DNA of 64,000 nt from Noviherbaspirillum pedocola. Lineage in GTDB: Bacteria > Pseudomonadota > Gammaproteobacteria > Burkholderiales > Burkholderiaceae_D. The notes below the pieces were generated by a model. It made no database searches, was not told where the DNA came from, and was given only the letters and a program-made list of their open reading frames with translations. Positions within the stretch are counted from its first letter, which is position 1. The number at the start of each line of letters is the position of its first letter. Location of the stretch: the NCBI RefSeq assembly GCF_016632335.1, contig NZ_JAEPBG010000007.1, positions 1 to 64,000 of the forward strand, read 5' to 3'. Below, in pieces: positions 6,818 through 16,418 of this stretch. The translations under genes were made by a program, and so were the position numbers.

Positions 6818-9800
6818 ATGTCATTCGACCTGAACACATTTCTCCCCAAACAGGGCACACGCTTTTCCATGCCCGCGGTTCACGGCTCTGCCGATGCCTA
6901 TGTGCTCGCCCGCGTCGCGGGGCAATTGAAGAAGCAGGACAAGATGCTTGCCATTGTGGTGGCCAACGCCAGCGATGCGCAGCGCCTGCTTGCTGAAATT
7001 CCCTGGTTCGGCAACGAAGATCAGCCTGCGCTGCGCTGCCATCTTCTGCCCGATTGGGAAACCCTGCCCTACGATGCCTTCTCGCCACACCAAGACCTGG
7101 TGTCGGAAAGGCTCGCCACGCTGCATGAAGTGCGCAATGGTCATTGCGATGTGCTCATCGTCCCGGCAACCACGGCCTTGTACCGCATGGCGCCGCCGTC
7201 CTTTCTTGCCGCTTACACCTTCTTCTTCAAGCAAGGCGAAGCGCTCGATGAGGCAAAGCTCCGGGCGCAACTTACGCTGGCCGGCTACACCCATGTGACG
7301 CAGGTGATGTCCCCGGGCGAATATTCGGTGCGGGGCGGGCTCATCGATCTGTTTCCGATGGGCGCGGCCCTGCCCTATCGCATCGACCTGTTCGGCGACA
7401 CCATCGAGACCATACGCACCTTCGATGCGGATACCCAGCGCTCGCTCTACCCGGTGCGCGAAGTGCGCCTGCTGCCGGGTCGTGAATTTCCGATGGATGA
7501 CGCCGCGCGCACTGCGTTCCGTGGCCGCTGGCGTGAGCGCTTCGAAGGCGATCCGTCACGCTCGCCGATTTACAAGGACATCGGCAACGGCATCGCTTCC
7601 GCAGGAATCGAATATTACCTACCGCTGTTTTTCGAAGAGACCGCGACGCTGTTCTCGTATCTGCCCGATGACGCCGCGATCGCGATGATTGGCGACATCG
7701 ATGGCGCGGTTCAGCGCTTCTGGAACGACACCAAGTCGCGCCACAATTTCCTGAAGCATGATCGAGAGCGGCCCTTGCTCGAGCCTGCGGAACTGTTCCT
7801 GAGCGGCGAGGAATTCTTTACTGCGGCCAAGCCGCATGCCCGCCTTGCCTTGCAGGCTGGAGATGCGCCTTCGGAAATGTCGTCATCGCTGCCGGATATC
7901 GCGGTCAATCGCCGGCGCGAGGACCCGATTGCAACACTGCGCGCCTATCTGCAAAGGACCGGCTGCCGCGTCATGATCTGCGCCGATTCCAGCGGTCGCA
8001 GGGAAACCTTGCAGGCCTATTTCACTGAATACGGCCTGCCGCTGGCGTTGTGCGAGGGCTACCAGGATTTCCTTACCGCGTCCGCACCAGTGATGTTGGG
8101 CGTGTCGCCACTGTATGCCGGCTTCGAATTGACGCAGGAAGCTGGTTGCCTGGCTTTCATTACCGAAAACGAGCTGTATGCCGGCAGTGGCCGACGCGCT
8201 GGCAAGAAACGCCAGGAGACCGCGACCCAGGTCGATGCGATGGTGCGCGACCTGTCCGAGCTAAAGATCGGCGACCCAGTCGTCCATGTGAATCACGGTA
8301 TCGGCCGCTACATGGGCCTGATCACGATGGACCTCGGCGAAGGCGAGATGGAGTTTCTGCATCTTGAATATGCAAAGGACACCAAGCTGTATGTGCCGGT
8401 ATCGCAGCTGCATGTGATCTCACGCTACTCCGGCGCCTCGCCGGAGGACGCGCCGCTGCACACCCTCGGTTCGGGCCAATGGGAAAAGGCCAAGCGCCGC
8501 GCGGCCCAACAGGTGCGCGACACCGCGGCCGAACTGCTGAACCTGTACGCCCGCCGTGCAGCGCGCCAGGGTCATGCATTCCAGTATTCCTTCAACGACT
8601 ATGAGGCTTTTGCTGAGAGCTTCGGCTTCGATGAAACGCCGGACCAGGCGGCTGCGATCAATGCGGTCATCAATGACATGACCAGCGGCCGACCGATGGA
8701 CAGGTTGATCTGCGGCGACGTCGGCTTCGGCAAGACCGAGGTCGCGCTACGCGCCGCCTTCGTTGCCGTCATGGGCGGCAAGCAGGTCGCGATTCTGGCG
8801 CCGACGACACTGCTGGCCGAACAGCATGCGCAGACCTTCGCCGACCGCTTCGCCGACTGGCCGGTCAGAATTGCCGAGCTGTCGCGCTTTCGCAGCGCAA
8901 AGGAAGTGTCGCAAGCGATCAAGGGCATGGCCGATGGCACCATCGATGTCGTGATCGGCACGCACAAGCTGTTGTCGGGCGACGTGAAGTTCTCGCGCCT
9001 TGGTCTGGTGATCATCGACGAGGAGCATCGCTTTGGCGTGCGCCAGAAGGAAGCGCTGAAGGCGCTGCGCGCCGAGGTCGATGTGCTCACGCTGACCGCC
9101 ACGCCGATTCCACGCACGCTGGGCATGGCGTTGGAAGGCTTGCGCGACTTTTCCGTCATCGCCACCGCGCCGCAGAAGCGTCTCGCGATCAAGACTTTCG
9201 TACGTAGCGAATCGGAATCGGTAATTCGCGAAGCCTGCCTGAGGGAATTGAAGCGCGGCGGCCAGGTCTATTTCCTGCACAACGAAGTGGAAACCATAGA
9301 GAACCGCAAGGCCATGCTGGAAGCGCTGATGCCCGAGGCGCGCATTGCCGTGGCGCATGGACAGATGCATGAGCGCGACCTGGAAAAGGTCATGCGCGAC
9401 TTTGTGTCGCAACGCTTCAACATCCTCTTGTGCACCACCATCATCGAGACCGGCATCGATGTGCCGACCGCCAATACCATCGTGATGCATCGCGCCGACA
9501 AGTTCGGCCTGGCGCAGCTGCATCAGCTGCGTGGACGTGTCGGACGCTCGCATCACCAGGCCTATGCCTATCTGCTGGTTTCCGATGTGCAGTCGCTATC
9601 GAAGCAGGCGCAGCGCCGGCTGGATGCGATCCAGCAGATGGAAGAACTCGGCAGCGGCTTTTATCTGGCCATGCATGACCTCGAGATACGCGGTGCCGGT
9701 GAAGTGCTCGGCGAGAGCCAGTCCGGCGAAATGCAGGAAGTTGGCTTCCAGATGTATTCCGACATGCTCAATGAAGCAGTGCGCGCGCTGAAGAATGGCA

Positions 9801-10264
9801 AGGAGCCAGATCTTGCCGCCCCGCTGTCTTCCACCACCGAGATCAATCTTCATGTGCCGGCGCTGCTGCCCAACGAGTTCTGCGGCGATGTGCATGAGCG
9901 GCTGTCTCTGTACAAGCGCTTTGCCAATTGCGAGACGCAGGAAGACATCGACCATCTGCAGGAAGAGCTGATCGACCGCTTCGGCAAGCTGCCCGACCCG
10001 GCGCGCGCATTGATCGAAACGCACCGGCTTCGCATCACTGCCAAGCCGCTGGGCATCGTCAAGATTGATGCGCATGCGGAATCGGCGCTGCTGCAATTCC
10101 AGCCGGATCCGCCCATTGATGCGATGCGCATTATCGAGCTTGTGCAAAAGAACCGGCATATTCGGCTCAACGGCCAGGACAAGCTGCGCATCACCGCGAA
10201 CATGCCGGATCTTCCTGCCCGCGTACAGCAGCTCAAGTCCACGCTGCGCTCGCTGGCCGCCTGA
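6818..10264 (+). CDS. mfd: Transcription-repair coupling factor
   Basis: ATP-dependent translocase that removes RNA polymerase stalled at DNA lesions and recruits UvrA. The start at 6818 gives 1148 residues, the same size as the E. coli protein; a further in-frame ATG at 6761 would leave only a very short leader after the -10. Domains in order: UvrB-like module (about 1-340), RNA polymerase-interacting CarD/RID-like domain (about 480-550, VVHVNHGIGRYMGL), SF2 helicase with Walker A (GDVGFGKTEVALR), DEEH box (IIDEEHRFG) and motif III (LTATPIPRTL). These are followed by the QLRGRVGRS motif VI and the C-terminal TRCF domain. No Shine-Dalgarno is clear. Confidence 0.97.
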   Translation: MSFDLNTFLPKQGTRFSMPAVHGSADAYVLARVAGQLKKQDKMLAIVVANASDAQRLLAEIPWFGNEDQPALRCHLLPDWETLPYDAFSPHQDLVSERLATLHEVRNGHCDVLIVPATTALYRMAPPSFLAAYTFFFKQGEALDEAKLRAQLTLAGYTHVTQVMSPGEYSVRGGLIDLFPMGAALPYRIDLFGDTIETIRTFDADTQRSLYPVREVRLLPGREFPMDDAARTAFRGRWRERFEGDPSRSPIYKDIGNGIASAGIEYYLPLFFEETATLFSYLPDDAAIAMIGDIDGAVQRFWNDTKSRHNFLKHDRERPLLEPAELFLSGEEFFTAAKPHARLALQAGDAPSEMSSSLPDIAVNRRREDPIATLRAYLQRTGCRVMICADSSGRRETLQAYFTEYGLPLALCEGYQDFLTASAPVMLGVSPLYAGFELTQEAGCLAFITENELYAGSGRRAGKKRQETATQVDAMVRDLSELKIGDPVVHVNHGIGRYMGLITMDLGEGEMEFLHLEYAKDTKLYVPVSQLHVISRYSGASPEDAPLHTLGSGQWEKAKRRAAQQVRDTAAELLNLYARRAARQGHAFQYSFNDYEAFAESFGFDETPDQAAAINAVINDMTSGRPMDRLICGDVGFGKTEVALRAAFVAVMGGKQVAILAPTTLLAEQHAQTFADRFADWPVRIAELSRFRSAKEVSQAIKGMADGTIDVVIGTHKLLSGDVKFSRLGLVIIDEEHRFGVRQKEALKALRAEVDVLTLTATPIPRTLGMALEGLRDFSVIATAPQKRLAIKTFVRSESESVIREACLRELKRGGQVYFLHNEVETIENRKAMLEALMPEARIAVAHGQMHERDLEKVMRDFVSQRFNILLCTTIIETGIDVPTANTIVMHRADKFGLAQLHQLRGRVGRSHHQAYAYLLVSDVQSLSKQAQRRLDAIQQMEELGSGFYLAMHDLEIRGAGEVLGESQSGEMQEVGFQMYSDMLNEAVRALKNGKEPDLAAPLSSTTEINLHVPALLPNEFCGDVHERLSLYKRFANCETQEDIDHLQEELIDRFGKLPDPARALIETHRLRITAKPLGIVKIDAHAESALLQFQPDPPIDAMRIIELVQKNRHIRLNGQDKLRITANMPDLPARVQQLKSTLRSLAA

Positions 10265-10288
10265 CACTTCCATCTTCCCAACCGACCA

Positions 10289-11128
10289 ATGAACCTGATT
10301 CTGCAAAGCCGCACCGCGGAGCGCTCCGCCATCGAGAACATCGCAGCAAAAGCGCACGCCATGCGCATCGAAGCGATTCATGCGCACGCGTGGCGCTGCG
10401 TCGAAGTTGATCCGGGATCGAAGGAAGCCGTGGAAGCGGCCAGCCTGAAAGCCGGCGTCGACGCCACCTTCATCCGCGCCGGCATGCGGATGTCGGACTT
10501 CGGCCTGGTCGCCATGGACATGGATTCCACCGCGATCACGATCGAATGCATCGACGAGATCGCCGACATGCAGGGCTTGAAGCCGCAGGTCGCGCAGATC
10601 ACCGAAGCGGCGATGCGTGGCGAAATCGAATTCCGTGAAAGCCTGACGCGGCGAGTTGCTCTTCTGGAAGGGCTCGACGCTGGCGCGCTGCAGCGGGTCT
10701 ATGACGAGCGCCTGCACTTGTCGCCCGGCCTGGAAACCATGCTTGCCACGGCACGCGCGGTTGGCTGGAAAACCCTGCTGGTGTCGGGCGGCTTTACGTT
10801 CTTTACCGACCGTGTCCGTGAACGGCTGGGCCTGGACTACAGCCATTCGAACCGGCTCGAGATTGTCGATGGCAAGCTCACTGGCCGGGTCATCGGCGAC
10901 ATCGTCGATGCTGAGGAAAAACGCCGCACCGTCGAGCGGGTCTGTTCAGAACTCGATATGCCGACCTCCCGCGCCATTGTTATGGGCGACGGGGCGAACG
11001 ATCTGAAAATGATGGCCGTCGCCGGCCTTTCGGTTGCCTATCGCGCCAAGCCCATTGTGCGGGCTCAGGCCGACGTCGCCTTGAATTTCTCCGGTCTGGA
11101 CGGCATCTTGGCCCTGTTCGAGCAATAG
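10289..11128 (+). CDS. serB: Phosphoserine phosphatase
   Basis: Last step of serine synthesis, hydrolysing phosphoserine. Predicted 279-residue HAD-family enzyme with the nucleophile motif DMDST (second Asp as acid/base), motif II Ser in LLVSGGFTFF and the motif III/IV block MGDGANDLKMM. The N-terminal 75 residues form the short regulatory or cap extension usual in proteobacterial SerB. It lies 24 bases after mfd and 32 bases before the next gene start, suggesting co-transcription. Confidence 0.96.
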   Translation: MNLILQSRTAERSAIENIAAKAHAMRIEAIHAHAWRCVEVDPGSKEAVEAASLKAGVDATFIRAGMRMSDFGLVAMDMDSTAITIECIDEIADMQGLKPQVAQITEAAMRGEIEFRESLTRRVALLEGLDAGALQRVYDERLHLSPGLETMLATARAVGWKTLLVSGGFTFFTDRVRERLGLDYSHSNRLEIVDGKLTGRVIGDIVDAEEKRRTVERVCSELDMPTSRAIVMGDGANDLKMMAVAGLSVAYRAKPIVRAQADVALNFSGLDGILALFEQ

Positions 11129-11160
11129 TGCTGAACGTTTCCGCGGAAAGGAAAACCGTC

Positions 11161-11523
11161 ATGGCTCAGGAACTGGTATTCGACGACTATCTGCAATCGC
11201 GCAAAGACCTCGCCTGGTGGCTTTACCTTTTCCACGCCGCGAGCCTGGTGTTCTCCCTCGGCGCATTCTCGTGGATACCGCTGATCATCAGTTACCTGAA
11301 GCGACCTGACACCGCCGGCACCTTTGTCTATAGCCACCACAGCTGGCAGATACGCTCGTTCTGGTGGTACCTGGTCTGGGCCGTGATCGGCGGTGCGCTG
11401 TGCGCTACCGTCGTGCTTTTGCCGCTTGGACTGATCATTCTCGGCCTTGCCTGGCTCTGGAAAGCTTATCGCTTGCTCAAGGGCTTTTTCGCCCTGAATG
11501 ACAACCGGCCGATGCCAATGTGA
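11161..11523 (+). CDS. DUF4870-type small membrane protein
   Basis: Predicted 120 residues. The ATG at 11161 is chosen because a purine-rich GGAAAGGAAAA site lies just upstream; a longer GTG start would overlap the serB stop. Three hydrophobic segments are visible (about 18-45, 70-90 and 88-105) with a basic loop. The SHHSWQIRSFWW segment matches the pattern seen in DUF4870 membrane proteins. Function is unknown. It is probably the last gene of the mfd-serB transcript, with a terminator-like hairpin about 95 bases downstream. Confidence 0.75.
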   Translation: MAQELVFDDYLQSRKDLAWWLYLFHAASLVFSLGAFSWIPLIISYLKRPDTAGTFVYSHHSWQIRSFWWYLVWAVIGGALCATVVLLPLGLIILGLAWLWKAYRLLKGFFALNDNRPMPM

Positions 11524-11617
11524 AATTGTTAAGCGAGAAGAACATCATTTGCCCGCCCTGTGGCTGTTGCATTTAGAATAAATAACATTTTTGCAACTAA
11601 TTCGCGCGCATCCTTAG

Positions 11618-11643
11618 CCTACCTTTCCCTTGGGTAGGTTTTT
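11618..11643 (+). terminator. Intrinsic terminator after the mfd-serB transcript
   Basis: Six-base arms CCTACC and GGTAGG flank a 9-base loop and are followed by TTTTT (11639-11643). It sits between the DUF4870-type gene and the GGDEF/EAL gene and would separate their transcripts. The stem is short, so strength is uncertain. Confidence 0.6.
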
Positions 11644-11679
11644 CACCTCGGTGATGCGCGTCACCGGGAAGCCAAACAG

Positions 11680-13197
11680 ATGGTCTTCGATTTTCGCGGC
11701 AAGAGGCGCGCCGACAGCGGCGCGAATGGCATGGAACCGGCACGACGCCTGTCTCACGGTGCCATCGACTCACACGGCATGCTGCATCGCTGCCACGCGC
11801 AGGCGATATACAAGCAGTTGCACACCATGTTTCAGGAATGCTTCATTGGCCGGCGCAGAGAGCTGTCTCTGCGCCGAGAAGCAGGTCAGGCACAGTTCCA
11901 TGCCGAACATGATCCACTGACCGGCCTGCTGAATCGTGATGCCTTTTTACGGCGACTGAATGAAGCCTTGAATCTCGCGCAGCAAGGGGGCGAGCGTGTC
12001 GCACTCGCCGTGCTGGACATCGACCGCTTCCGCACCTGGAACGAAGCACTCGGCCATGTCGCCGGTGATCAACTGCTTCGCCTGACGGCACAGCGGATGC
12101 AGGCATCGCTGCCGCCCGGAGTATTGCTTGCGCGTACCGGAGGTAATGAATTTGCCGCCTTGCTCGACGACGCGAAAACGCCGCAGCCCATGGTCAGGGC
12201 TCGCGCGCTGCTGGATGCGCTGCGCCAGGAATGCACGATCGCCGGAACGCTGGTTCAGCTGAGCGCTCGCATAGGCTTAAGCGTTTTCCCCGAAGATGCC
12301 AGTGACTGCGGCGAACTGTTGCGGCAAGCGATGGGGGCATTGCGTGATGCCAAGACCGCCGGGCGCGAACGCTTGCGGCGTCATGCTCCTGCCGCCGCAA
12401 CCCGCACCGTGGCCTCTGCAGCGCTGGAAAGCAGCCTGCGCCATGCGGCACAGCGCGGCGAGCTCGAATTGCACTATCAGGCCAAGGTGGATGCACGCAG
12501 TCATCGCGTCAGCGGCTGTGAAGCGTTGCTGCGCTGGCGCCATCCCGAGCAGGGATTGATGTTGCCCGAGCGCTTTATTCCGCTGGCTGAGGAAACCGGT
12601 CTGATTGTTCCACTGACACGGTGGGTGTTGCATACCGCGTGTAGCCAGATGCAGCGCTGGCAAGCTGTGGGACTCGTGCCTGGACATGTGGCAGTCAATC
12701 TTTCTGCCGGACCCTTCATCGAGGCCGCTCTGCTCGACGATGTGCGCGAAGTGTTGACGGAAACCGGCATGGATCCAACGCTGCTGGAACTGGAAATCAC
12801 GGAAAGCATGATGATGGGCTGCGCCGCAGAGTCGCGCGCCATCCTTATCGGATTGAAGACTCTCGGCGTGCGTATCGCCATCGATGATTTCGGCATCGGT
12901 TATTCATCACTGTCGCAGTTGAAGAACCTGCCGGTAGACATCATCAAGATGGACCGCTCTTTCATCAACGACGTGCCTGGGGATCGGGTCGATGAAGCGA
13001 TTGCCACCGCAATCATTGCCATGGGCAAGAGCCTGCGCGCCGCCGTCGTGGCCGAAGGCGTGGAAGCGGTGGAACAACTTGATTTCCTGCGAGGGCTTGG
13101 CTGCGATCAGATTCAGGGCTACTACTTCAGCAAGCCATTGCCAGCGGTGGAATTTGAGGAACTGCTGCGCAGCGAGCTCATGCGCGGGGCGAAGTAA
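11680..13197 (+). CDS. GGDEF/EAL protein with altered GGDEF and intact EAL
   Basis: Predicted 505-residue soluble protein without a membrane segment. The GGDEF domain (about 75-235) has GGNEF at residues 154-158, so the central Asp is Asn, which argues against diguanylate cyclase activity. The EAL domain (about 245-500) keeps E281-A-L, the Asn in VNLSAGPF, LEITES, the double Asp of IDDFGIGYSSL, Lys in IIKMDRSF, Glu in VVAEGVE and Gln in IQGYYFSKP. It should therefore be a working c-di-GMP phosphodiesterase, perhaps with the GGDEF part as a GTP sensor. GGGAAG lies 8 bases before the ATG. A small hairpin (11649-11666) abuts this site. Confidence 0.9.
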   Translation: MVFDFRGKRRADSGANGMEPARRLSHGAIDSHGMLHRCHAQAIYKQLHTMFQECFIGRRRELSLRREAGQAQFHAEHDPLTGLLNRDAFLRRLNEALNLAQQGGERVALAVLDIDRFRTWNEALGHVAGDQLLRLTAQRMQASLPPGVLLARTGGNEFAALLDDAKTPQPMVRARALLDALRQECTIAGTLVQLSARIGLSVFPEDASDCGELLRQAMGALRDAKTAGRERLRRHAPAAATRTVASAALESSLRHAAQRGELELHYQAKVDARSHRVSGCEALLRWRHPEQGLMLPERFIPLAEETGLIVPLTRWVLHTACSQMQRWQAVGLVPGHVAVNLSAGPFIEAALLDDVREVLTETGMDPTLLELEITESMMMGCAAESRAILIGLKTLGVRIAIDDFGIGYSSLSQLKNLPVDIIKMDRSFINDVPGDRVDEAIATAIIAMGKSLRAAVVAEGVEAVEQLDFLRGLGCDQIQGYYFSKPLPAVEFEELLRSELMRGAK

Positions 13198-13301
13198 AAA
13201 TTACTAGGCGGCCTCTTTACCCTGATGAATGCAGACTGCGCGGCGCGCTTCATCTAACGTCGAGCATCACACTTGGGTTACCGGCTCCGGGGGATCCGCC
13301 T

Positions 13302-13338
13302 GAGATCGAGCAGGCGCGTGGGCGGCGCCCATCCTACG
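13302..13338. repeat. Dispersed repeat unit, single copy
   Basis: A 37-base stretch matches, at 34 of 37 positions by eye, the reverse complement of a unit at 26125-26162. The core is GCGTGGGC(T/G)GCGCCCA followed by a CCTACG end. It lies in the 187-base gap between the GGDEF/EAL gene and metC. The rest of that gap shows nothing else. Confidence 0.7.
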
Positions 13339-13384
13339 CCGCTACGCCGTCGTCTCGCAAGATTCGGACGCCTTCACTTTCCGT

Positions 13385-14557
13385 TCAGGCAAGCTGCTCC
13401 AGGGCGCGCTCGATATCGGCAAGCAGATCCACCGGGTCTTCGAGTCCGATGTAAAAACGCACCAGTTGCCCACGGTGCGGCCAGTTTCTGCGTAGACCTG
13501 TCATCCGGTACGGCACGGCGAGGCTGGCACTGCCACCCCAGCTATAGCCGATGCCGAACAGCTCCAGGCTGTCGATGAAGCGGTCAACCTGCTCTTCGCT
13601 GTAGCACGCATTGAACACGATGGAGAACAGGCCGCCGGCCCCGCTGAAATCCCGCCGCCACAGCGCATGGCCCGGGCAATCCTCAAAGCCCGGATGCAGT
13701 ACCGCGGCCACTTCCGGCCGGGTCTTCAGCCAGGCCGCCACTTGTAGCGCATGCCGGTCATGCGCTTCGAAGCGCAGTTTCAGTGTTGGCAGGCCACGCA
13801 GCACCAGATAAGCATCGTCAGCACCAACCCCGTATCCGAGCCGCATATGCGCGGCCTCGAGCCTGCGATGCAGTTCACGGTCGCGGGTGATCACCGCGCC
13901 CATCAACACATCCGATCCGCCGGATTGGTACTTTGTCAGCGCCTGCATCGAGATGTCGCAGCCATGATCGAACGCAGTGAAAGCAATGCCGGCAGACCAG
14001 GTATTGTCGATCGCAACCAGCACGCCGGCCGCATGCGCCGCATGGCAGATTGCCGGGATGTCGGGCACCTCCATCGACACGGAGCCCGGCGCTTCAGTCC
14101 AGATCAGGCGGGTGTTCGGCTGAATGAGAGCGGCAATGCGTTCCCCGATCAGCGGGTCGTAATAGCGCACCGAAATGCCAAAGGCTTGCGACAGCCAGTT
14201 GCCGAGTTCACGGCTCGGGTTATAGACGTTATCCGGCAGCAGCACATCGTCGCCGGACGACAGCAGGGCCAGATCGACCATCGCGATCGCGGCCAGGCCG
14301 CTCGGCGCCAGCACGCAGTGATGGCCGCCTTCGATTTCGGCCAGACGCGCTTCGAGCGTGAAGGTCGTCGGCGTGCCATGCAGGCCATAGGTGTAGCCAC
14401 TCTTGTCCTGCCAGTTGCGCGAGCGCAGCGCGGCTACGTTCTCGAACAGCACGGTAGAAGCATGATGGATCGCGGTCGGAAACGCTTCGAAGCCGGCCGG
14501 CGCGGTGTAGTCGCTGTGTATCAGCGCGGTCTGCAGGGACTTGTCGCGTTGCTCCAT
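13385..14557 (-). CDS. metC: Cystathionine beta-lyase
   Basis: PLP-dependent enzyme of the Cys/Met metabolism family, 390 residues. It is expected to cleave cystathionine to homocysteine, pyruvate and ammonia. Visible signatures are SGYTYGLHGTPTTFTLE near residue 55, the cofactor-stacking segment (LAPSGLAAIAM), the Asp in VAIDNTWSAGIAF and the Schiff-base Lys in ALTKYQSGGSDVLMG. It lies 12 bases after the small exported protein gene and probably belongs to the rimO transcript. Cystathionine gamma-synthase activity cannot be excluded from sequence, but the YGLHGTPT segment fits MetC better. Confidence 0.88.
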   Translation of the reverse strand: MEQRDKSLQTALIHSDYTAPAGFEAFPTAIHHASTVLFENVAALRSRNWQDKSGYTYGLHGTPTTFTLEARLAEIEGGHHCVLAPSGLAAIAMVDLALLSSGDDVLLPDNVYNPSRELGNWLSQAFGISVRYYDPLIGERIAALIQPNTRLIWTEAPGSVSMEVPDIPAICHAAHAAGVLVAIDNTWSAGIAFTAFDHGCDISMQALTKYQSGGSDVLMGAVITRDRELHRRLEAAHMRLGYGVGADDAYLVLRGLPTLKLRFEAHDRHALQVAAWLKTRPEVAAVLHPGFEDCPGHALWRRDFSGAGGLFSIVFNACYSEEQVDRFIDSLELFGIGYSWGGSASLAVPYRMTGLRRNWPHRGQLVRFYIGLEDPVDLLADIERALEQLA

Positions 14558-14569
14558 CTGCGCTCCTGG

Positions 14570-14983
14570 TCAATGTGCCGGTTTCATCGCGATCGACTCG
14601 ACCGCCTTGAGGCTGAAGGGTTTGCTGAGCTTGCCATCGCCCGAAGTCCAGGTGCCGGTTACAGTATCGCCATGCTGGCTGCCCTGCCATTGTCCGGAAA
14701 CATCGACGCCGTTTTCCGACTCCTCCATCAGCAGCACATCGTCCTCGGTTTCACCAGCCAGCACGATCCGGCCGCTGCGACCAAAGGCGAAATACTCACC
14801 TTCCAGGCCTTCGTCCGGATCGGACTTCGGCTGCAGGCGCATCTGTATCTGCGCATCGCCAAGCGTGCCGCGCAGCACTACCGGATGCGAGAAGATGCCG
14901 TTGGCGGCATCGGACGCGAATACCGCGGGCGTAACGACGCCGAGCGCCAAGACAAAAACGATGCCGCGCAAGCGCCGCATCAT
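14570..14983 (-). CDS. Exported hypothetical protein
   Basis: Predicted 137 residues with a signal peptide ([20 protein letters not shown] then VFASDAA, cleavage near residue 23). The mature part looks like an all-beta periplasmic domain ([52 protein letters not shown]). I do not recognise the family. The start at 14983 is chosen because ATGA overlaps the rimO stop, which indicates translational coupling. It is followed closely by metC. A role linked to either neighbour cannot be inferred. Confidence 0.7.
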   Translation of the reverse strand: MMRRLRGIVFVLALGVVTPAVFASDAANGIFSHPVVLRGTLGDAQIQMRLQPKSDPDEGLEGEYFAFGRSGRIVLAGETEDDVLLMEESENGVDVSGQWQGSQHGDTVTGTWTSGDGKLSKPFSLKAVESIAMKPAH

Positions 14984-16344
14984 GCCTTGCCCCATAGGTC
15001 ATGCGCATCAGCAGCGGTAATGCTGACATCGGCAAACTCACCGACCTTCAGCTTCAGATGCGGCTCATACGGCGCCTTCACATGCACCACGCCATCGATC
15101 TCGGGCGCATCCGCGGCCGAGCGGCCCGTGCCGTTGCCGGCGCGATCAACTTCATCGATCAGCACGCGGAGGGTCTTGCCTATCTTCCGCTGCAGGCGTT
15201 CGCGCGAAATGCGCTCCTGCAGCTGCATCACGCGGCCGCGACGCTCCTCGCGCACTTCCTCGGGAACCGGGTTGGCCAATGCATTGGCGGTGGCGCCTTC
15301 GACCGGCGAATAGGCGAAGCAACCGAGCCTGTCGATCTGCGCCTCTTCCAGGAAGTCGAGCAGATACTGAAATTCCTCTTCCGTCTCGCCGGGGAAGCCG
15401 GCAATGAACGTAGAGCGAATCGTAATTTCGGGACAGAGTTCGCGCCATGCGCGGATGCGCTCGATATTCTTCTCGCCGTTGGCGGGCCGCTTCATGCGCT
15501 TCAACACATCCGGATGCGCATGCTGCAGCGGCACGTCCAGGTAAGGCAATACATGTCCGCCATTCATCAGCGGAATCACCGCATCCACATGCGGATACGG
15601 ATAGACGTAGTGCAGCCGCACCCAGGCGCCATACGACTTCGCCAGTTCGCCGAGCGCTTCCACGAGTTGCGTCATGTGCGTCTTGATCGGCTTGCCGTTC
15701 CAGAAGCCAGTACGGAATTTGACATCGACGCCATAGGCGCTGGTGTCCTGCGAGATCACCAGCAATTCCTTCACGCCCGACTTGAACAGGTTTTCCGCTT
15801 CGAGCATCACCTCGGCAACCGGGCGCGACACCAGGTCGCCGCGCATCGACGGAATGATGCAGAAGCTGCAGCGGTGATTGCAGCCTTCGGAAATCTTCAG
15901 GTAGGCGTAATGCTTGGGTGTGAGCTTGATGCCCTGTGCCGGCACCAGGTCGATGAAGGGCTCATGCGGCTTGGGCAGATGCAGATGCACCGCGTCCATC
16001 ACTTCGCCAAGCGCATGCGGACCAGTTACGGCCAGCACTTTCGGATGCGCCTTGGTCACGATGTCTTCGCCGCCGGCATCCTTCTTCACGCCCAGGCAGC
16101 CGGTGACGATGACCTTGCCGTTCTCGTTCAGTGCCTCGCCGATGGCATCCAGCGACTCCTGCACGGCGGCATCGATGAAGCCGCAGGTATTGACGATCAC
16201 GAGGTCCGCGCCATCATAGGATTTGGCGGTCTCGTACCCTTCTGCGCGCAATTGCGTGAGGATCTGCTCGGAATCGACCAGCGCCTTGGGACAACCGAGG
16301 GAAACGAAGCCAACCTTCGGGGTTGGCGAGGAAACAATGGCCAT
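14980..16344 (-). CDS. rimO: Ribosomal protein S12 methylthiotransferase
   Basis: Radical SAM enzyme that adds a methylthio group to the conserved Asp of ribosomal protein S12. Predicted 454 residues. The N-terminal UPF0004 domain has its own cluster Cys in SLGCPK, NTCGF and TGCLG. The radical SAM cluster is Cys155-Cys159-Cys162 ([10 protein letters not shown]), followed by [14 protein letters not shown]-terminal TRAM domain ends the protein. The DLVSRP segment separates RimO from MiaB. First gene of the rimO-hypothetical-metC run. Confidence 0.96.
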   Translation of the reverse strand: MAIVSSPTPKVGFVSLGCPKALVDSEQILTQLRAEGYETAKSYDGADLVIVNTCGFIDAAVQESLDAIGEALNENGKVIVTGCLGVKKDAGGEDIVTKAHPKVLAVTGPHALGEVMDAVHLHLPKPHEPFIDLVPAQGIKLTPKHYAYLKISEGCNHRCSFCIIPSMRGDLVSRPVAEVMLEAENLFKSGVKELLVISQDTSAYGVDVKFRTGFWNGKPIKTHMTQLVEALGELAKSYGAWVRLHYVYPYPHVDAVIPLMNGGHVLPYLDVPLQHAHPDVLKRMKRPANGEKNIERIRAWRELCPEITIRSTFIAGFPGETEEEFQYLLDFLEEAQIDRLGCFAYSPVEGATANALANPVPEEVREERRGRVMQLQERISRERLQRKIGKTLRVLIDEVDRAGNGTGRSAADAPEIDGVVHVKAPYEPHLKLKVGEFADVSITAADAHDLWGKA

Positions 16345-16418
16345 GGGGGAGTATGCGGGAAGCGGGTGAAAAAGAGTCCGCTATTGTACCCGCAAGCCCA
16401 TGTTCGCTGCGCCGACCG

